Shown: one piece after another, positions 63,943 to 64,000 of the stretch
Position numbering within the stretch: position 1 is the first letter of the stretch
Layout: each line of letters begins with the position of its first letter
Assembly: GCA_949775045.1 (NCBI GenBank)
Contig: OX459110.1
Coordinates: forward strand, 13,870,452 to 13,934,451
Source of the DNA: Metridium senile
Taxonomy: Eukaryota > Cnidaria > Anthozoa > Actiniaria > Metridiidae
Reading direction: 5' to 3'
DNA length: 64,000 nucleotides
The notes under the pieces: generated by a model
The model's database searches: none
The model's input: only the letters and a program-made list of their open reading frames with translations
What the model was told of the DNA's origin: nothing
Program-made: the position numbers and the translations under genes

Positions 63943-64000
63943 ATGAGGACCAGGACAGCTACTAGATATGCATTGTTTCTAGTCCTTCTCGTCCTTGGAC
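63943..64000 (+). CDS. Secreted-protein precursor, 5' part only (runs off the window)
   Basis: Exon starts at 63932 after the acceptor TTGTTGTACAG. The ATG is 11 nt further on and encodes MRTRTATRYALFLVLLVLG, a positively charged n-region followed by a Leu/Val-rich h-region, i.e. a signal peptide. A TATA box and a non-coding first exon lie 0.9-1.0 kb upstream. The mature protein is outside the window, so no family can be assigned. Confidence 0.65.
   Translation, partial: MRTRTATRYALFLVLLVLG

Overview
This is eukaryotic, intron-rich, AT-rich animal DNA. The gene content (a complete ARID2/BAF200 gene, prosaposins with flanking SapA domains, a HEPN-NB-ARC-TPR gene, a chymotrypsin-fold protease) and the very dense load of short inverted-repeat transposons fit a cnidarian, most likely an anthozoan such as a sea anemone. 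That assignment is an inference from gene families and repeat style, not something a single diagnostic sequence proves.

Layout. 1.8-4.5 kb (+): a three-exon secreted serine protease. 6.2-7.9 kb (-): a single-exon BTB-BACK-Kelch protein. 10.1-28.3 kb (-): a 22-exon ARID2 homologue, the PBAF chromatin-remodelling subunit, readable from ATG to stop (1520 aa), with introns full of MITEs, a 7-copy ~96-bp tandem array, a 0.74-kb triplet-rich satellite, an (ATT)n tract and a tRNA-type SINE. 30.3-39.2 kb (-): prosaposin-like gene 1 (11 exons, 390 aa). 39.4-43.9 kb: three transposon-like structures (a 2.3-kb element with long terminal inverted repeats, a 1.2-kb element ending in poly-G/poly-C, and a 138-bp near-perfect palindrome). 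44.0-47.0 kb (+): an intronless-CDS STAND ATPase with an N-terminal HEPN domain and seven 42-residue TPRs. 50.0-59.0 kb (-): prosaposin-like gene 2 (11 exons, 388 aa), a tandem paralogue of gene 1 with the same exon plan. 62.9-64.0 kb (+): TATA box, 5' exon and signal-peptide exon of a secreted-protein gene cut by the window end.

Exon models were built by hand from splice consensus, reading frame and family knowledge. For the four multi-exon genes every exon junction keeps frame and the summed coding length is a multiple of three. The rest of the window is mainly non-autonomous repeats, at least two dozen families with visible inverted repeats, several nested in one another. Nothing prokaryotic, no CRISPR and no rRNA was seen.

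How the genes relate: the two prosaposins are a duplicated lysosomal/secreted lipid-binding pair that now flanks an oppositely oriented innate-immune-type HEPN-STAND gene. The protease is probably digestive or secretory. ARID2 and the Kelch protein are housekeeping-type nuclear and ubiquitin-ligase-adaptor genes with no evident functional link to the rest.
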